DNA of 64,000 nucleotides from Bog-473 sp963770645 (GTDB lineage: Bacteria > Actinomycetota > Acidimicrobiia > Acidimicrobiales > RAAP-2), in the NCBI GenBank assembly GCA_963770645.1, contig CAVYQL010000003.1, positions 992,001-1,056,000 on the forward strand, written 5' to 3'. Positions 53,847-63,109 of this stretch are shown piece after piece. Position numbers and translations under genes: made by a program. The notes beneath the pieces are model-generated. The model was not told the DNA's origin, did no database searches, and worked only from the letters and a program-made list of their open reading frames with translations. Positions within the stretch are counted from its first letter, which is position 1. Each line of letters begins with the position of its first letter.

Positions 53847-54781
53847 CGGACATCGCCGATCGAGGCGTCACGGCCCATGGCATCGCGCAGACCGTCGCCG
53901 ATGAGGTTGAAGGACAGAACCGCCAGGACGATCGCCACTCCCGGAGGGATCATGGGCCAGGGCTGGACGAGAACGAACTGGTACGCGCTCTGCAGCATGT
54001 TGCCCCAACTAGCGGCGGGCGGTTGCACCCCAAATCCAAGGAAGCTCAAACCCGCTTCGGCCAGCAAGGCATACCCCAGGCTGATCGCGACTTGGACGAT
54101 GAGCGGGGACGCAACGTTCGGGAAGATGTGGCGGCGCAACATGCGGTTGGTCCCGACGCCCACCGAACGGGCCGCCTCGACGAACGTCTCCTCGCGCACG
54201 GCCAGTACCTGAGCCCTGATGACGCGTACGAAGCCAGGCACGAAGACGATGGCAATGGCCACCGAGATCGTGTAGATGTTGGCGCCCAAGAGGGCGGCGA
54301 CGGCCAGGGTCAGGGTGATCGGCGGGAACGCGAACAACGCATCCATCGCCCGCATGACCACCGAGTCGGTCCACCGCCCACGGTAGCCGGCGACCATGCC
54401 GAGTGGCAGTGCAACGACGAGTGCCAGCAGGACAACCTGGACCGACACTTGCATGGAGACTCGTGCGCCATAGATGAGACGGCTGAGGTTGTCGCGGCCG
54501 ACGTTGTCGGTGCCCAGCCAATGGGCCACTGAGGGCCCACCGTTGACGACATTGCCGATCGTGTCTGGATTCTGCGGCGCGATCAAGGGTGCGAATATGG
54601 CGACGAGCCCAACGAACACGACGAAGCACAGACCCGTCATCGCAACCTTGTTGCGGCGGAACCTTTGGAAGACCAGGCGCCAAGGCCCGGCGACGTCCGG
54701 CTCCTGGAGCGCACCGAGGGGGCGCTGCTCCAAGGTCTCTGCCATCTCCTTGGACGCCTGCTCCGAACCCAGCCACGTCAT
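53843..54781 (-). CDS. ABC transporter permease (DppC/OppC type)
   Basis: 312 residues, ATG 54781 (ATGA with the upstream gene). Cytosolic N-terminus, TM1 MTGLCFVVFVGLVAIFAPLI, periplasmic HWLGTDNVGRDNLSRLIYGA, then the five-helix permease domain (VQVVLLALVVALPLGMVAGY, FPPITLTLAVAALLGANIYT, FVRVIRAQVLAVREETFVEA with the EAA-like RSVGVGTNRMLRRHIFPN). Standard BPD_transp_1 inner-membrane subunit. Confidence 0.92.
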   Translation of the reverse strand: MTWLGSEQASKEMAETLEQRPLGALQEPDVAGPWRLVFQRFRRNKVAMTGLCFVVFVGLVAIFAPLIAPQNPDTIGNVVNGGPSVAHWLGTDNVGRDNLSRLIYGARVSMQVSVQVVLLALVVALPLGMVAGYRGRWTDSVVMRAMDALFAFPPITLTLAVAALLGANIYTISVAIAIVFVPGFVRVIRAQVLAVREETFVEAARSVGVGTNRMLRRHIFPNVASPLIVQVAISLGYALLAEAGLSFLGFGVQPPAASWGNMLQSAYQFVLVQPWPMIPPGVAIVLAVLSFNLIGDGLRDAMGRDASIGDVR

Positions 54782-55722
54782 CGGAGCCGCACCTTGGGGT
54801 TCAAGTAGGCATAGAGCACGTCCACCAACAGGTTCACAGTGATGAAGATCAACGCGACGAGAAGTGTGACGCCCTGAATGACCGGCACGTCCTTGCTGTT
54901 GAGGGCTTGGTAGAAGTATTGACCCATCCCCGGAATGGAGAAGATGTACTCGATCAAGACCGTGCCGCCGAGGGTGTAGGCGAAGATGATGCCGAGGATG
55001 GTGACCGGGGCAATCGAGGCGTTCTTCAGCGCGTGCTTGAGCACGACAACCGACCCGCGAACGCCTTTGGCCTCGGCCGTGCGCACGTAGTCCTGCTCGA
55101 GCGCATCGGCCAGCGAGCCGCGTAACTGTCGGGCGAGCGTGGCGGCGCCGCCGACGCCGACGGCGATCCAGGGGAGCAACAGGTGCGACGTCCATTCGAG
55201 CGGTGACTGCGTGAAGGGTACGTAGCCGATCGCCGGCAACACTTTGAGATTCACCGAGAAGAACAGCACCAAGAGGATGGCCAACCAGAAGTCGGGGATC
55301 GCCAGCAGGGTGCTCGTCGTCACGGTGACGAGGCGGTCCGTGCCCGAGCCCGGCCGGGTGCCGGCCAGCACCCCGAGCGGAACACCCAACAAGATGGTCA
55401 CGGCCAACCCACCGAGAGCAATGCTGAACGTCACGGGAAAGCGCTGTGCGATCTCGTGGGAGACGGAGGTGTTCTCCTGGATCGAGCGTCCCAGGTTCCC
55501 GTGCAGCGCGTTGACCAGCCAATGCCAGTATTGGACCAGGTAGGGCTGGTCGAGACCCATCTGATGGCGGAGCTGTAACACCTCGGAGGCCGGCGCATTC
55601 GGCCCGAGGATCTCGCGCGCCGGATCACCGGGGATGAGCAGCGTCAGCGAGAAGACCGCAAAGGAGATCAGGAGGAGGAGAGGAATGATGGCGACCAGTC
55701 GGCGGAGGATGTAGGCGATCAC
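54778..55722 (-). CDS. ABC transporter permease (DppB/OppB type)
   Basis: 314 residues from GTG 55722 (AAGGGGGAG upstream; the ATG-style start at 55761 lacks one). TM1 RRLVAIIPLLLLISFAVFSL, then ILGPNAPASEVLQLRHQMGL, PFTQSPLEWTSHLLLPW, AVGVGGAATLARQLRGSLA, EAA loop EQDYVRTAEAKGVRGSVVVL, IIFAYTLGGTVLIEYIFSIP. Six helices, normal. First gene of the five-gene operon B-C-DF-A-LLM. Confidence 0.92.
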   Translation of the reverse strand: MIAYILRRLVAIIPLLLLISFAVFSLTLLIPGDPAREILGPNAPASEVLQLRHQMGLDQPYLVQYWHWLVNALHGNLGRSIQENTSVSHEIAQRFPVTFSIALGGLAVTILLGVPLGVLAGTRPGSGTDRLVTVTTSTLLAIPDFWLAILLVLFFSVNLKVLPAIGYVPFTQSPLEWTSHLLLPWIAVGVGGAATLARQLRGSLADALEQDYVRTAEAKGVRGSVVVLKHALKNASIAPVTILGIIFAYTLGGTVLIEYIFSIPGMGQYFYQALNSKDVPVIQGVTLLVALIFITVNLLVDVLYAYLNPKVRLR

Positions 55723-55857
55723 CGATTCACTCCCCCTTCCGCTCCCCGAGTTGGTGCACAAGGCAACACGACAAGCTCGCGATGGTCAACCCACAGCGGG
55801 GTGGCGAACTGGTGCCCGCGCGCCGATACTGGTACGGCGACCGTAAGGGAGGTCGAG

Positions 55858-56229
55858 ATGCCAGTCGAGCTGAACCATACGATCATCCCGGCCCAGGACA
55901 AAGAGGCATCCGCGACGTTCCTGGCCGACATCCTCGGACTCGACCCGCCGGCGCGGTTCGGTCCGTTCATGTGCGTCGAAACGGCGAACGGCGTCAGCCT
56001 GGACTACGCGGATCGTGCTCTCCCGTTCGAACGCAACCACTACGCCTTCCTCGTCGGTGAGGACGAGTTCGACGCCATCTTCGCCCGGATCACCGAGCGC
56101 GGGTTGCAGTATTGGGCCGATCCGGGCCACGCCCGCGAGGGGGTTCTCAACGATCATGGGCGCGGCTTCTACTTCGAGGACCCATCCGGTCACAACCTCG
56201 AAGTCCTCACCCGTCCCTACGGCACCTGA
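55858..56229 (+). CDS. VOC-family protein (glyoxalase/dioxygenase-like)
   Basis: 123 residues from ATG 55858 (GGGAGGTCG upstream). Single VOC module pair: MPVELNHTIIPAQDKEASAT (His ligand), FGPFMCVETANGVSLDYADR, HYAFLVGEDEFDAIFARITE, GRGFYFEDPSGHNLEVLTRP (metal-binding Glu in NLEVLT). Likely metal-dependent isomerase, lyase or resistance enzyme. Divergent from the transporter operon. Confidence 0.88.
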   Translation: MPVELNHTIIPAQDKEASATFLADILGLDPPARFGPFMCVETANGVSLDYADRALPFERNHYAFLVGEDEFDAIFARITERGLQYWADPGHAREGVLNDHGRGFYFEDPSGHNLEVLTRPYGT

Positions 56230-56312
56230 CCCCCCTAGGCAGCGTCAACGGACCGCCAGGAACCCGAACTCGTCCCTATGATCTGCGCCACGCCGAGTTC
56301 GGGGGGACACAC

Positions 56313-57380
56313 ATGACGACCGAGACCGAGCTGGCCTTCAGCGAGTTACTCGAGACCGTGGCCTTGACGCACGCCCGCATGGTCGAGCAGTTGGCCGACG
56401 AGCCCGACACCTTGCTCGAGGCCCACAAGTGGGTGCTCACCATCCTCCAGGTGGCGGCCGAGGTGCATCTGTGGGCTGACACCGCCCGTCCCCGGTTCGT
56501 CGAGATCGTCGGCCCGTACAAGAAGTGGGGTGGGGACAACGCGGACGCGTTCTACTGCTACGCGCCGGTCGACCCGAGCCGGACCTACCGGGTCACCCTG
56601 CACCCCGGCGACGCCGTCTACATGTCGCTCACCGTCTACGGGGGCCCGAACGACGGGCGGTACTCTGAGCGCATCGTCGGCAGTGTCAACAGCCACGAAG
56701 CGTCCCGCGGGCCCGACGGCGCCATACACATCGTCCTGTCACCGACCGAGCCGGCGGAACCGGACGTCGCCTGGATCCGCCTCGAGCCCGACGCCGTGGC
56801 CGCCATCACCCGCGACTATCTCGAGGATCCCGTCCGGGGGCGCCGAGCCACCTGGCACATCGAGGCCGACGACCCGCCCGACACCTACCGCGAGGGCGAC
56901 GCTGACATGGCGCGCCGCCTGCGTGCCATGACGACGTGGGTGCGCGAACAAGCGGGCATCGTGCCCATCCCGCTCGGCACGCCCAACGCCATCGATCCGC
57001 CCTACCCGGTCCCGACCACCACCTTCGGCTGGGCCGCCGGCGACGCCGCCTACGCCATGGGCGCCTTCGAACTGGAGGACGACGAGGCCCTGGTCATCAG
57101 GGGACGCTCCCCTGCGTGCGCCTTCTGGAACATGTGCCTGTGGAACCGCCTCCTCCACACCTACAACTACGACTACGAGCCGGTGACCATCAACGGGTCC
57201 CAGGTGCACTACGAGAGCGACGGGTCCTTCATCATCGTCGTGTCGGCCCGGCGCCCGGCCCACCCCAATTGGGTGTCCACCGCGGGCCACCGCAGCGGGC
57301 GCATCTGGTTCCGCTGGTTCTTGCCGGCGGAGACGCCCGAACAGCCCCAGGTCGAGGTGCTGCCGCTGGAGACGGTGTGA
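56313..57380 (+). CDS. DUF1214 domain protein
   Basis: 355 residues from ATG 56313. Helical N-terminus (LAFSELLETVALTHARMVEQ), then the DUF1214-type region: YKKWGGDNADAFYCYAPVDP, YRVTLHPGDAVYMSLTVYGG, NDGRYSERIVGSVNSHEA and, towards the end, WNMCLWNRLLHTYNYDYEPV, FLPAETPEQPQVEVLPLE. Function of DUF1214 is not established. Translationally coupled (GTGA) to a sulfotransferase, which suggests a lipid or steroid pathway. Confidence 0.85.
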   Translation: MTTETELAFSELLETVALTHARMVEQLADEPDTLLEAHKWVLTILQVAAEVHLWADTARPRFVEIVGPYKKWGGDNADAFYCYAPVDPSRTYRVTLHPGDAVYMSLTVYGGPNDGRYSERIVGSVNSHEASRGPDGAIHIVLSPTEPAEPDVAWIRLEPDAVAAITRDYLEDPVRGRRATWHIEADDPPDTYREGDADMARRLRAMTTWVREQAGIVPIPLGTPNAIDPPYPVPTTTFGWAAGDAAYAMGAFELEDDEALVIRGRSPACAFWNMCLWNRLLHTYNYDYEPVTINGSQVHYESDGSFIIVVSARRPAHPNWVSTAGHRSGRIWFRWFLPAETPEQPQVEVLPLETV

Positions 57381-58648
57381 GCCACGCTGGCGACCGGCCA
57401 CCCCGCGTCCACATCGAGGACCTGGCCGAGCCGCGCTACGACGACGAGGTTCGGGCCATCCTCGACTTCATGGACGAGGCCGGGTCGCAGCTGCGGCTCG
57501 AACCGGCATCGCTGATGGAGGCGGCAGCCGCCGACACCGCGCTGGACGACTTCGGCCCCGCCGACTTCGTCGACCGCCTCGATGTGCTCTGCCGCGCCAT
57601 GCGCGACGAGGGCGGCTTCAACGGCGCGGGCGTGCTGCAACAGCACACCTTCCTGGTCGGGCTGCTGAAGAACCGGCTCCTGATCGAGGACCTCGTGCGG
57701 CGACACCCCGAGATCCTCGACGAGCGCATCGAGGCCCCCATCATCATCTGCGGGCTCCCCCGCACCGGGACCACCCACCTGCACAACCTCATCTCCGCCG
57801 ACCCGGCCCTGCGTTCGCTCCCCTATTGGGAGAGCCTCGAGCCCGTGCTGGCCGAACGCGAGCGGCCGGCGCCGGGTGCGCCCGACCCCCGCTTCGAACG
57901 CACCGCGATGGCGATGTCGTTTCTCGACGCGGCCATGCCGTACTTCAACCGCATGCACGAGATGACAGTGGAGCACACCCACGAAGAGATCCAGCTGCTG
58001 GCCATCGACTTCTCGACGATGCTCTTCGAGACCACGGCACCGATGCCACTCTGGCGTGACCACTACCTGGCCCGCGACCAGCGCCCCAGCTACGCCTACC
58101 TCCTCAAGGTGCTCCAGGTGCTGCAGTGGCTGCGCGGCGGAACGCGCTGGGTGCTCAAGTCGCCCCAACACCTCGAGCAGTTCCCCGCGTTGGTCGAGAC
58201 GTTCCCCGACGCCACCTTCGTCGTCACCCATCGCGACCCGGTCTCGGTGACGGCGTCCATGGTCATGATGCTCGCCTACAGCGCGCGACTCACCCGAGAC
58301 ACGGTGGACCTCGCCGGCATCGGCAATTATTGGGCGGACCGCCTCGTCCGCATGCTCCACGCCTGCGCGGAGGGCCACGGCGCCCTGCCCCACGCGCAGA
58401 CCATCGACGTCCACTTCGACGAGTTCATGGCCGACGACATGGCAATGGTCGGACGCGTGTACGAGTTGGCGGGCCAGCCGATGGGCGACGACGCGCGCGC
58501 CGCCATGGCTGCGTTCACGGCCGCGCACCCACGGGGCAAGTTCGGCGCCGTCGAATACGATCTGGCGGAGTTCGGACTCGACGCCACCGAGCGCCGCCGG
58601 GCGTTGTCCTTCTACACCGAGCGCTTCGGAGTGACCATCGAGTCCTAG
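57377..58648 (+). CDS. Sulfotransferase-family protein
   Basis: 423 residues from GTG 57377, overlapping the DUF1214 stop by 4 nt. PAPS-binding P-loop-like motif IICGLPRTGTTHLHNLISA (5'-phosphosulfate site) and the 3'-phosphate site FVVTHRDPVSVTASMVM. Also VLKSPQHLEQFPALVETFP and EYDLAEFGLDATERRRALSF. Matches the large bacterial sulfotransferase group (Sulfotransfer_3) common in mycobacteria and Acidimicrobiia. The acceptor may be a lipid or sterol. Converges with the next gene, whose stop overlaps by 4 nt. Confidence 0.88.
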   Translation: MSHAGDRPPRVHIEDLAEPRYDDEVRAILDFMDEAGSQLRLEPASLMEAAAADTALDDFGPADFVDRLDVLCRAMRDEGGFNGAGVLQQHTFLVGLLKNRLLIEDLVRRHPEILDERIEAPIIICGLPRTGTTHLHNLISADPALRSLPYWESLEPVLAERERPAPGAPDPRFERTAMAMSFLDAAMPYFNRMHEMTVEHTHEEIQLLAIDFSTMLFETTAPMPLWRDHYLARDQRPSYAYLLKVLQVLQWLRGGTRWVLKSPQHLEQFPALVETFPDATFVVTHRDPVSVTASMVMMLAYSARLTRDTVDLAGIGNYWADRLVRMLHACAEGHGALPHAQTIDVHFDEFMADDMAMVGRVYELAGQPMGDDARAAMAAFTAAHPRGKFGAVEYDLAEFGLDATERRRALSFYTERFGVTIES

Positions 58649-59169
58649 CGGATGGCAGAGCGCCGCAGGCGGCCCCATCGCCGCGCCACGTGCACGCCCA
58701 GGTACACGAGCAACACGAGCGCGGAGAGCACGTGCCAGCCGATGTCGCGGAACGGGATCCCGACGCTCCGGGGGTGGAGGATCACCTGGTTGCCCGAGAC
58801 AAGGTCGTAGGTCCCCGAGACGAGCACGTTGAGCGTCAACAGGGCCAGGACCAGGTCCGACCACGCCAGCCGCCCCCGGCGGGTGAACCACATGCCGACG
58901 CACCCCAGGCTCCCGAGCAGCCGCGCCACGGTGTGGCGCCGTTGCACCACGTGCACCGCCACGAGCGACACGAACGCCAGCCCCACGATCAGGTGCGCCA
59001 ACCCCTCCGCGATCAACGTCACGGTGGCGAGGGAGGCGGCGAATGTCGCCAACAGGAGCAGATGGACCGCGAAACGGGTTTGGCTCCGGTGGCCGTGGGC
59101 CACGGCAGCGCCCGGTGACGGCGAGGCGGACTCGATCGCTACTGGGCCGGTGTCGCTGCGGATGGTCAC
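58645..59169 (-). CDS. Small four-helix membrane protein (DUF4405/cytochrome b-like)
   Basis: 174 residues from ATG 59169. Four hydrophobic segments: AVHLLLLATFAASLATVTLI, GLAHLIVGLAFVSLVAVHVV, WSDLVLALLTLNVLVSGTYD, GWHVLSALVLLVYLGVHVAR, with His residues near helix ends (AHLIVG, AVHVVQ, GWHVLS, GVHVAR), the pattern of a di-haem cytochrome b-type bundle. Last gene of the ABC exporter operon, 6 nt after the permease stop. Confidence 0.8.
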   Translation of the reverse strand: MTIRSDTGPVAIESASPSPGAAVAHGHRSQTRFAVHLLLLATFAASLATVTLIAEGLAHLIVGLAFVSLVAVHVVQRRHTVARLLGSLGCVGMWFTRRGRLAWSDLVLALLTLNVLVSGTYDLVSGNQVILHPRSVGIPFRDIGWHVLSALVLLVYLGVHVARRWGRLRRSAIR

Positions 59170-59175
59170 GGCCGT

Positions 59176-61743
59176 CTATTCCATCGGCCGGGCGGCGATG
59201 CCCCTCGGCTCCCGTCCCGCCAGCACCCAGCCGATGAGCACGGCGGCGACCGGCATGGCGATCAAGATGAAGAACAGGTTGTCCCATGGGATGTGATCGA
59301 TGATGTCGGACAGCCCACCCTCCAGCGAGTTGGTACGGAACCAGCCGGCCAGGCCGATGTAGGCCGCCACCGTCCCGAGCAGCGCGCCCAGGAAGGCGAG
59401 CCCACCGGCGGTGACCGCGGTCAGCGCGCGCCGGGTGCGCGAGCTTGCACCGGTGGCGGTCAGCGTGCGGAGCTCGCTCGCCGTCTCGCTGCGGATGAGG
59501 CCCACGCTCATGGCGAGGACGCCCAGCGCGAGCGCGATGCCGAACACGGTCGCCCAGTTCACGATCTCGGCCGACGTCGGCTCGTCGTTCTTCGACTCGG
59601 TGCTCAGGTCGGCGCCGGCCGCCAGCGAGTTGGCGCTCGTGAGCTGCGCCGTGGTGATGGGGCTGTTGGTCAGGATCATCCAGCCGTCGAGGCTGTTCTG
59701 GTCCGCGATGTGCAGACGATGCAGCGCGCTCTCGGTGATCACCGTGTTGGGAGCCGACGTGCCGATGGGCAGCTGACTCTCCTCCTCAATGACCGGGTGC
59801 GCCAGGCACTGGTTGGGCGTGCACTGGTTTTCGTTGTTCCCCCCGGCGCCAGGGCCCCCGACGTTGATGCCGCCTTTCCCGCCAGCTGCGCCGTTTCCGT
59901 AGGTGAGCTGCACGCCGGAGCCGGCCAGGCCGGGCCGGGAGCTGAGGATGTCGACGTCGGACGGGATCGACGACGGGGTGATGCCGTAGGCCCGCAGCAG
60001 GGCCGGCGTCGCCACATAGATGGGCCCGTTCCACTGCCGGCCGCTTGTGCTCGGGTTCTGCAGGCCGATGGCCGGGTTGTCGAGTTCGACCAGGTGCGTC
60101 GCGCCGACCGCGGAGGCGATGGCGTGCACGGCCGCCTCCTGCGTCTGGAGAGGCGGCGGTGGCGTCGTGTTCTGCTGTTGACCGTTCGGCCCGAAGGTCG
60201 GACCGCTGGGCGGTGTGTACACGTTCATCGCGTTCGCCGCCATGTTCGGCCCGACGTAGTCGAAGACGTTGGCGTACCGGGCGACGGCGACGGCGCAGAC
60301 GATGACCGCGATCATGATGCCGAGGCTGATGGCCGAGAGGGCCGAGCCGGACCGGGCCCGATAGCGCGCCATGTCGCGCAGCGGGAGGCGGATGGCGATG
60401 GGTGCCTTGGCTCCGACTCGGGCCAGCAGGGCCAGGAAGAAGGGCGAGACGAGGATGATTCCCGCGATCAGCGCGATGAGCCCGGGGACCAGCCACACCA
60501 CGCCCCCGCCGTTCCCCGAGGCGCCGGAGACGGAGAACATGATGAACCCGATGACGAGCGCGACCACGCCGGGCACCAGCGAGCGGTGGATCTGGCGCGG
60601 CGGCGCGGGGCGCCCGGCCAGGGCGCTGACGACCGGCACGCGGGTGATGGCGCGGGCGGGGTAGCCGGCGGCGAAGAAGGTCGCGATGACGGCGAGAACT
60701 AGGGCCGGCACCACCACGTTCCACGGCAGGGCGAGCGTCGGAATGAGGTGGTGCGCGCTCTGCTCGTTGTGCGGCCGGTAGGCGAGCCAGAGCACCAGGC
60801 CCAGCGCGAAACCCACGACGGCCCCCACGACCCCGACGATGACGCCGTTCGCCTCCAGGACGAGCCGGACGTTGCGGTCGGTCGCCCCCATGGACTCGAG
60901 CATGCCGAGGGAGCGCATGCGGCGCTGGGCCAGCACCGTGAAGCCGCCGATCGACACCAGGGCGATGAGGAGCATGCCCACCGTGGCCAGCGCCAGGATG
61001 ATGGTGGACGGGTTGATGATGTTGGTGCTGTTCGAGCCGGGCGTTGTCACGTAGGACGGAAGGTTCTTGCTCGCCGAAGGCGATGCGTCGAACAGCACGC
61101 TCACCTCCGTTGGGTTCGTCACCTGTCCCGGCGGCACCAGTGCGAACTCGTCGAGCAGGCTCTGGGGGTTCTGCACGATGCCGACGACGGTCTTGCCGCC
61201 TTGGGACCACGTGTCGCCGATCCGCAGGTTGAGCTCGGAGGCCAAGCCTGGCGTGAGGGCGATCTGATTCGGCCCGGTCGGATAGTGACCCGACAGCAGT
61301 TGCAGCATCGGCCCGCCGTAGGGGCCGTGCGGATCCTGCGACCGGAGCTGATAGGTCTGCGTCGAGCCGGGGACGGTGAACGTCTCGTTCGCGATGACCT
61401 GCACCCTCCCGAACTCGTGCTCGAGCAAAGCGGTCTGCGCCGCCACGTACGCGGGGCTGGTCGTGGACGACTTGCTCGTGGCGTTCAGGTTGAAGGTGGC
61501 CAGGTCGTGCGCCGTGCCGAACCCGGCGTTGGCCGGCGGCGGTGTATTGACCGCCACGGCTGACCCGACCACGACGGCGGCCACCGCCACGACGATGAGA
61601 AGCAGGATCAGGATCTGCTGGCGCCATTCACGCTTGAAGAGCCGCCAGGACCAGCGGAGCATGGCTCGGCGGGCCGGGACGCCACCGGTGGTTGGTTCGC
61701 GGGCCGACTCGGTCGCCGGCCGTTCGAGGACGTCGACGCTCAC
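59176..61743 (-). CDS. MacB/FtsX-type ABC transporter permease
   Basis: 855 residues from GTG 61743, overlapping the ATPase stop (GTGA). TM1 QILILLLIVVAVAAVVVGS, a large extracytosolic domain, then FtsX core helices (IILALATVGMLLIALVSIGG, VIVGVVGAVVGFALGLVLWL, VVVPALVLAVIATFFAAGYP), a second extracytosolic domain and a second FtsX block (VFGIALALGVLAMSVGLIRS, LTAVTAGGLAFLGALLGTVA, LFFILIAMPVAAVLIGWVL). The two-FtsX layout is as in lipoprotein or macrolide exporters of actinobacteria. Cargo unknown. Confidence 0.9.
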   Translation of the reverse strand: MSVDVLERPATESAREPTTGGVPARRAMLRWSWRLFKREWRQQILILLLIVVAVAAVVVGSAVAVNTPPPANAGFGTAHDLATFNLNATSKSSTTSPAYVAAQTALLEHEFGRVQVIANETFTVPGSTQTYQLRSQDPHGPYGGPMLQLLSGHYPTGPNQIALTPGLASELNLRIGDTWSQGGKTVVGIVQNPQSLLDEFALVPPGQVTNPTEVSVLFDASPSASKNLPSYVTTPGSNSTNIINPSTIILALATVGMLLIALVSIGGFTVLAQRRMRSLGMLESMGATDRNVRLVLEANGVIVGVVGAVVGFALGLVLWLAYRPHNEQSAHHLIPTLALPWNVVVPALVLAVIATFFAAGYPARAITRVPVVSALAGRPAPPRQIHRSLVPGVVALVIGFIMFSVSGASGNGGGVVWLVPGLIALIAGIILVSPFFLALLARVGAKAPIAIRLPLRDMARYRARSGSALSAISLGIMIAVIVCAVAVARYANVFDYVGPNMAANAMNVYTPPSGPTFGPNGQQQNTTPPPPLQTQEAAVHAIASAVGATHLVELDNPAIGLQNPSTSGRQWNGPIYVATPALLRAYGITPSSIPSDVDILSSRPGLAGSGVQLTYGNGAAGGKGGINVGGPGAGGNNENQCTPNQCLAHPVIEEESQLPIGTSAPNTVITESALHRLHIADQNSLDGWMILTNSPITTAQLTSANSLAAGADLSTESKNDEPTSAEIVNWATVFGIALALGVLAMSVGLIRSETASELRTLTATGASSRTRRALTAVTAGGLAFLGALLGTVAAYIGLAGWFRTNSLEGGLSDIIDHIPWDNLFFILIAMPVAAVLIGWVLAGREPRGIAARPME

Positions 61744-62462
61744 TGGTTCGGGAGGTCGGCGAGGAACGCGTCCGGGCTTTCGAGCGGGAGCGTCTGGTCG
61801 ACGATGCTGCCGTCGCGCAGGAAGACCACGCGGTCCGCCCACGAGGCGAGCTGGGCGTCGTGGGTCACCACGACGGCTGCCAGGCCGCGGTGGCAGGCCG
61901 CGAGGATCAGGCGCATGACCGACTCGGCGTTGGTGGAGTCGAGCGCGCCCGAGGGCTCGTCGGCCAGGAGCAGCTGGCGCCCCCCGACCACCGCGCGGGC
62001 GATGGCGACCCGCTGGCGCTCGCCACCCGACATCTGGTCTGGGTAGTGCGCCGCCCGGTCCTTCAGCCCGAAGTCCTCCAGCGCCTCGAGCGCCGACGCC
62101 TGGGCCTTGCGGGCCGAGATGCCGTCGAGCTCCAGCGGCAACGACACGTTCTCCACGGCGCTCAGACCCGCGAGCAGGTTGTAGTCCTGGAAGACGTAGC
62201 CGATGGACTGGCGGCGCAGACGCGCTTTTCCGTTGCGCGACAGCGAGGACAGGGGCCGGCCGCCGATGTAGACCTCACCGCTGGTGGGGTCCTCGAGGCT
62301 CCCGGCGATGGTCAGCAGCGTGCTCTTGCCCGAGCCGCTGGAGCCCATGACGGCCACCAGCGACCCGGCGTCGACGGAGAGATCGACGCGCCGGAGGGCG
62401 TGGACCTCTGCGGCGCCATCGCCGTAGACCTTGGAGATGTCGCGGAGTTCGAGGTAGCTCAT
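61740..62462 (-). CDS. MacB/LolD-type ABC transporter ATPase
   Basis: 240 residues, ATG 62462, overlapping the PadR stop. Walker A MGSSGSGKSTLLTIAGSLED, Q-loop YVFQDYNLLAGLSAVENVSL, signature PDQMSGGERQRVAIARAVVG, Walker B LLLADEPSGALDS, His-loop VVVTHDAQLASWAD. Energises the FtsX permease downstream. Confidence 0.93.
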   Translation of the reverse strand: MSYLELRDISKVYGDGAAEVHALRRVDLSVDAGSLVAVMGSSGSGKSTLLTIAGSLEDPTSGEVYIGGRPLSSLSRNGKARLRRQSIGYVFQDYNLLAGLSAVENVSLPLELDGISARKAQASALEALEDFGLKDRAAHYPDQMSGGERQRVAIARAVVGGRQLLLADEPSGALDSTNAESVMRLILAACHRGLAAVVVTHDAQLASWADRVVFLRDGSIVDQTLPLESPDAFLADLPNQ

Positions 62463-63046
62463 TTGGGGGCTCCCGCCCTGCGCCGGGCCTTGGGGAGGGG
62501 GAATGACTGCGGGGCCGGCGCATCAACGCCCGCAGCTGCTCGCTTCAGACGGCCCTCGGCCGTGTCCAGCCACCTGATCTGCGAGTCGAGCCGGAAGAGC
62601 TCGGCGTCGACGACCAGAGCGAAATTGAGATCGAGCCGTGCCTCGTCCTCCTTCAGGCGAGTCCACTGCTGCATCAGCTCGACTAGGTAGCGGCGATGCA
62701 CCTGGACCACCTCGTGCACGTCGACGCCGGGCAGGCCGATCGCCACCAACACCTTGATCACCAGCTCGTCGCGCGGCGGCGAGGAAAAGTCGGGTGGGGT
62801 GTGCAGCCACTGGGCCAGCTCCTCGGCCCCCTCCTCGGTGATGTGGAAGCCCTTCTGCGGGCCTTCCTCGGCGGAGTCGTCGGACTCGACCAGCCCGTCG
62901 CGCTCGAGTCGCTGCAGTGTCGTGTAGACCTGCCCGACGTTGAGCGGCCACACCTCGCCGGTACGAGCCTCGAACTCCTGGCGCAGCTGCAATCCGTACT
63001 TGGGACCCTCGCTGAGCAGGGCGAGAATGGCGTGGCGGACACTCAT
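62459..63046 (-). CDS. PadR-family transcriptional regulator
   Basis: 195 residues from ATG 63046 with a good upstream AGGGAGCGG. PadR winged helix: RHAILALLSEGPKYGLQLRQ EFEARTGEVWPLN, VGQVYTTLQRLERDGLVES; a C-terminal helical Vir-type domain (QVHRRYLVELMQQWTRLKED). First gene of the operon with the exporter, so probably represses it until a ligand binds. Operator candidate at 63071. Confidence 0.92.
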   Translation of the reverse strand: MSVRHAILALLSEGPKYGLQLRQEFEARTGEVWPLNVGQVYTTLQRLERDGLVESDDSAEEGPQKGFHITEEGAEELAQWLHTPPDFSSPPRDELVIKVLVAIGLPGVDVHEVVQVHRRYLVELMQQWTRLKEDEARLDLNFALVVDAELFRLDSQIRWLDTAEGRLKRAAAGVDAPAPQSFPLPKARRRAGAPK

Positions 63047-63070
63047 GACCGCTCCCTGATTCGAAGTAGC

Positions 63071-63081
63071 ATACTCAGTAT
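63071..63081. promoter_or_regulatory. PadR-type operator candidate
   Basis: ATACT-C-AGTAT, a perfect 5-bp-arm palindrome 24 nt upstream of the PadR start in its promoter zone. PadR regulators bind short AT-rich dyads of this kind and repress their own operon. Confidence 0.5.
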
Positions 63082-63109
63082 CTTAACCGGCGAGAGCTCC
63101 CTGTCAAGG

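Noticed and set aside
57209..59287. 692-codon open frame on the minus strand over the sulfotransferase
   Set aside because: Shadow frame created by high GC. The plus strand has recognisable DUF1214 and PAPS motifs, and the minus product is Arg/His/Gly filler.
59293..60702. 469-codon open frame on the plus strand opposite the FtsX permease
   Set aside because: No domain, composition of a shadow frame. The minus strand encodes the permease with matching helices.
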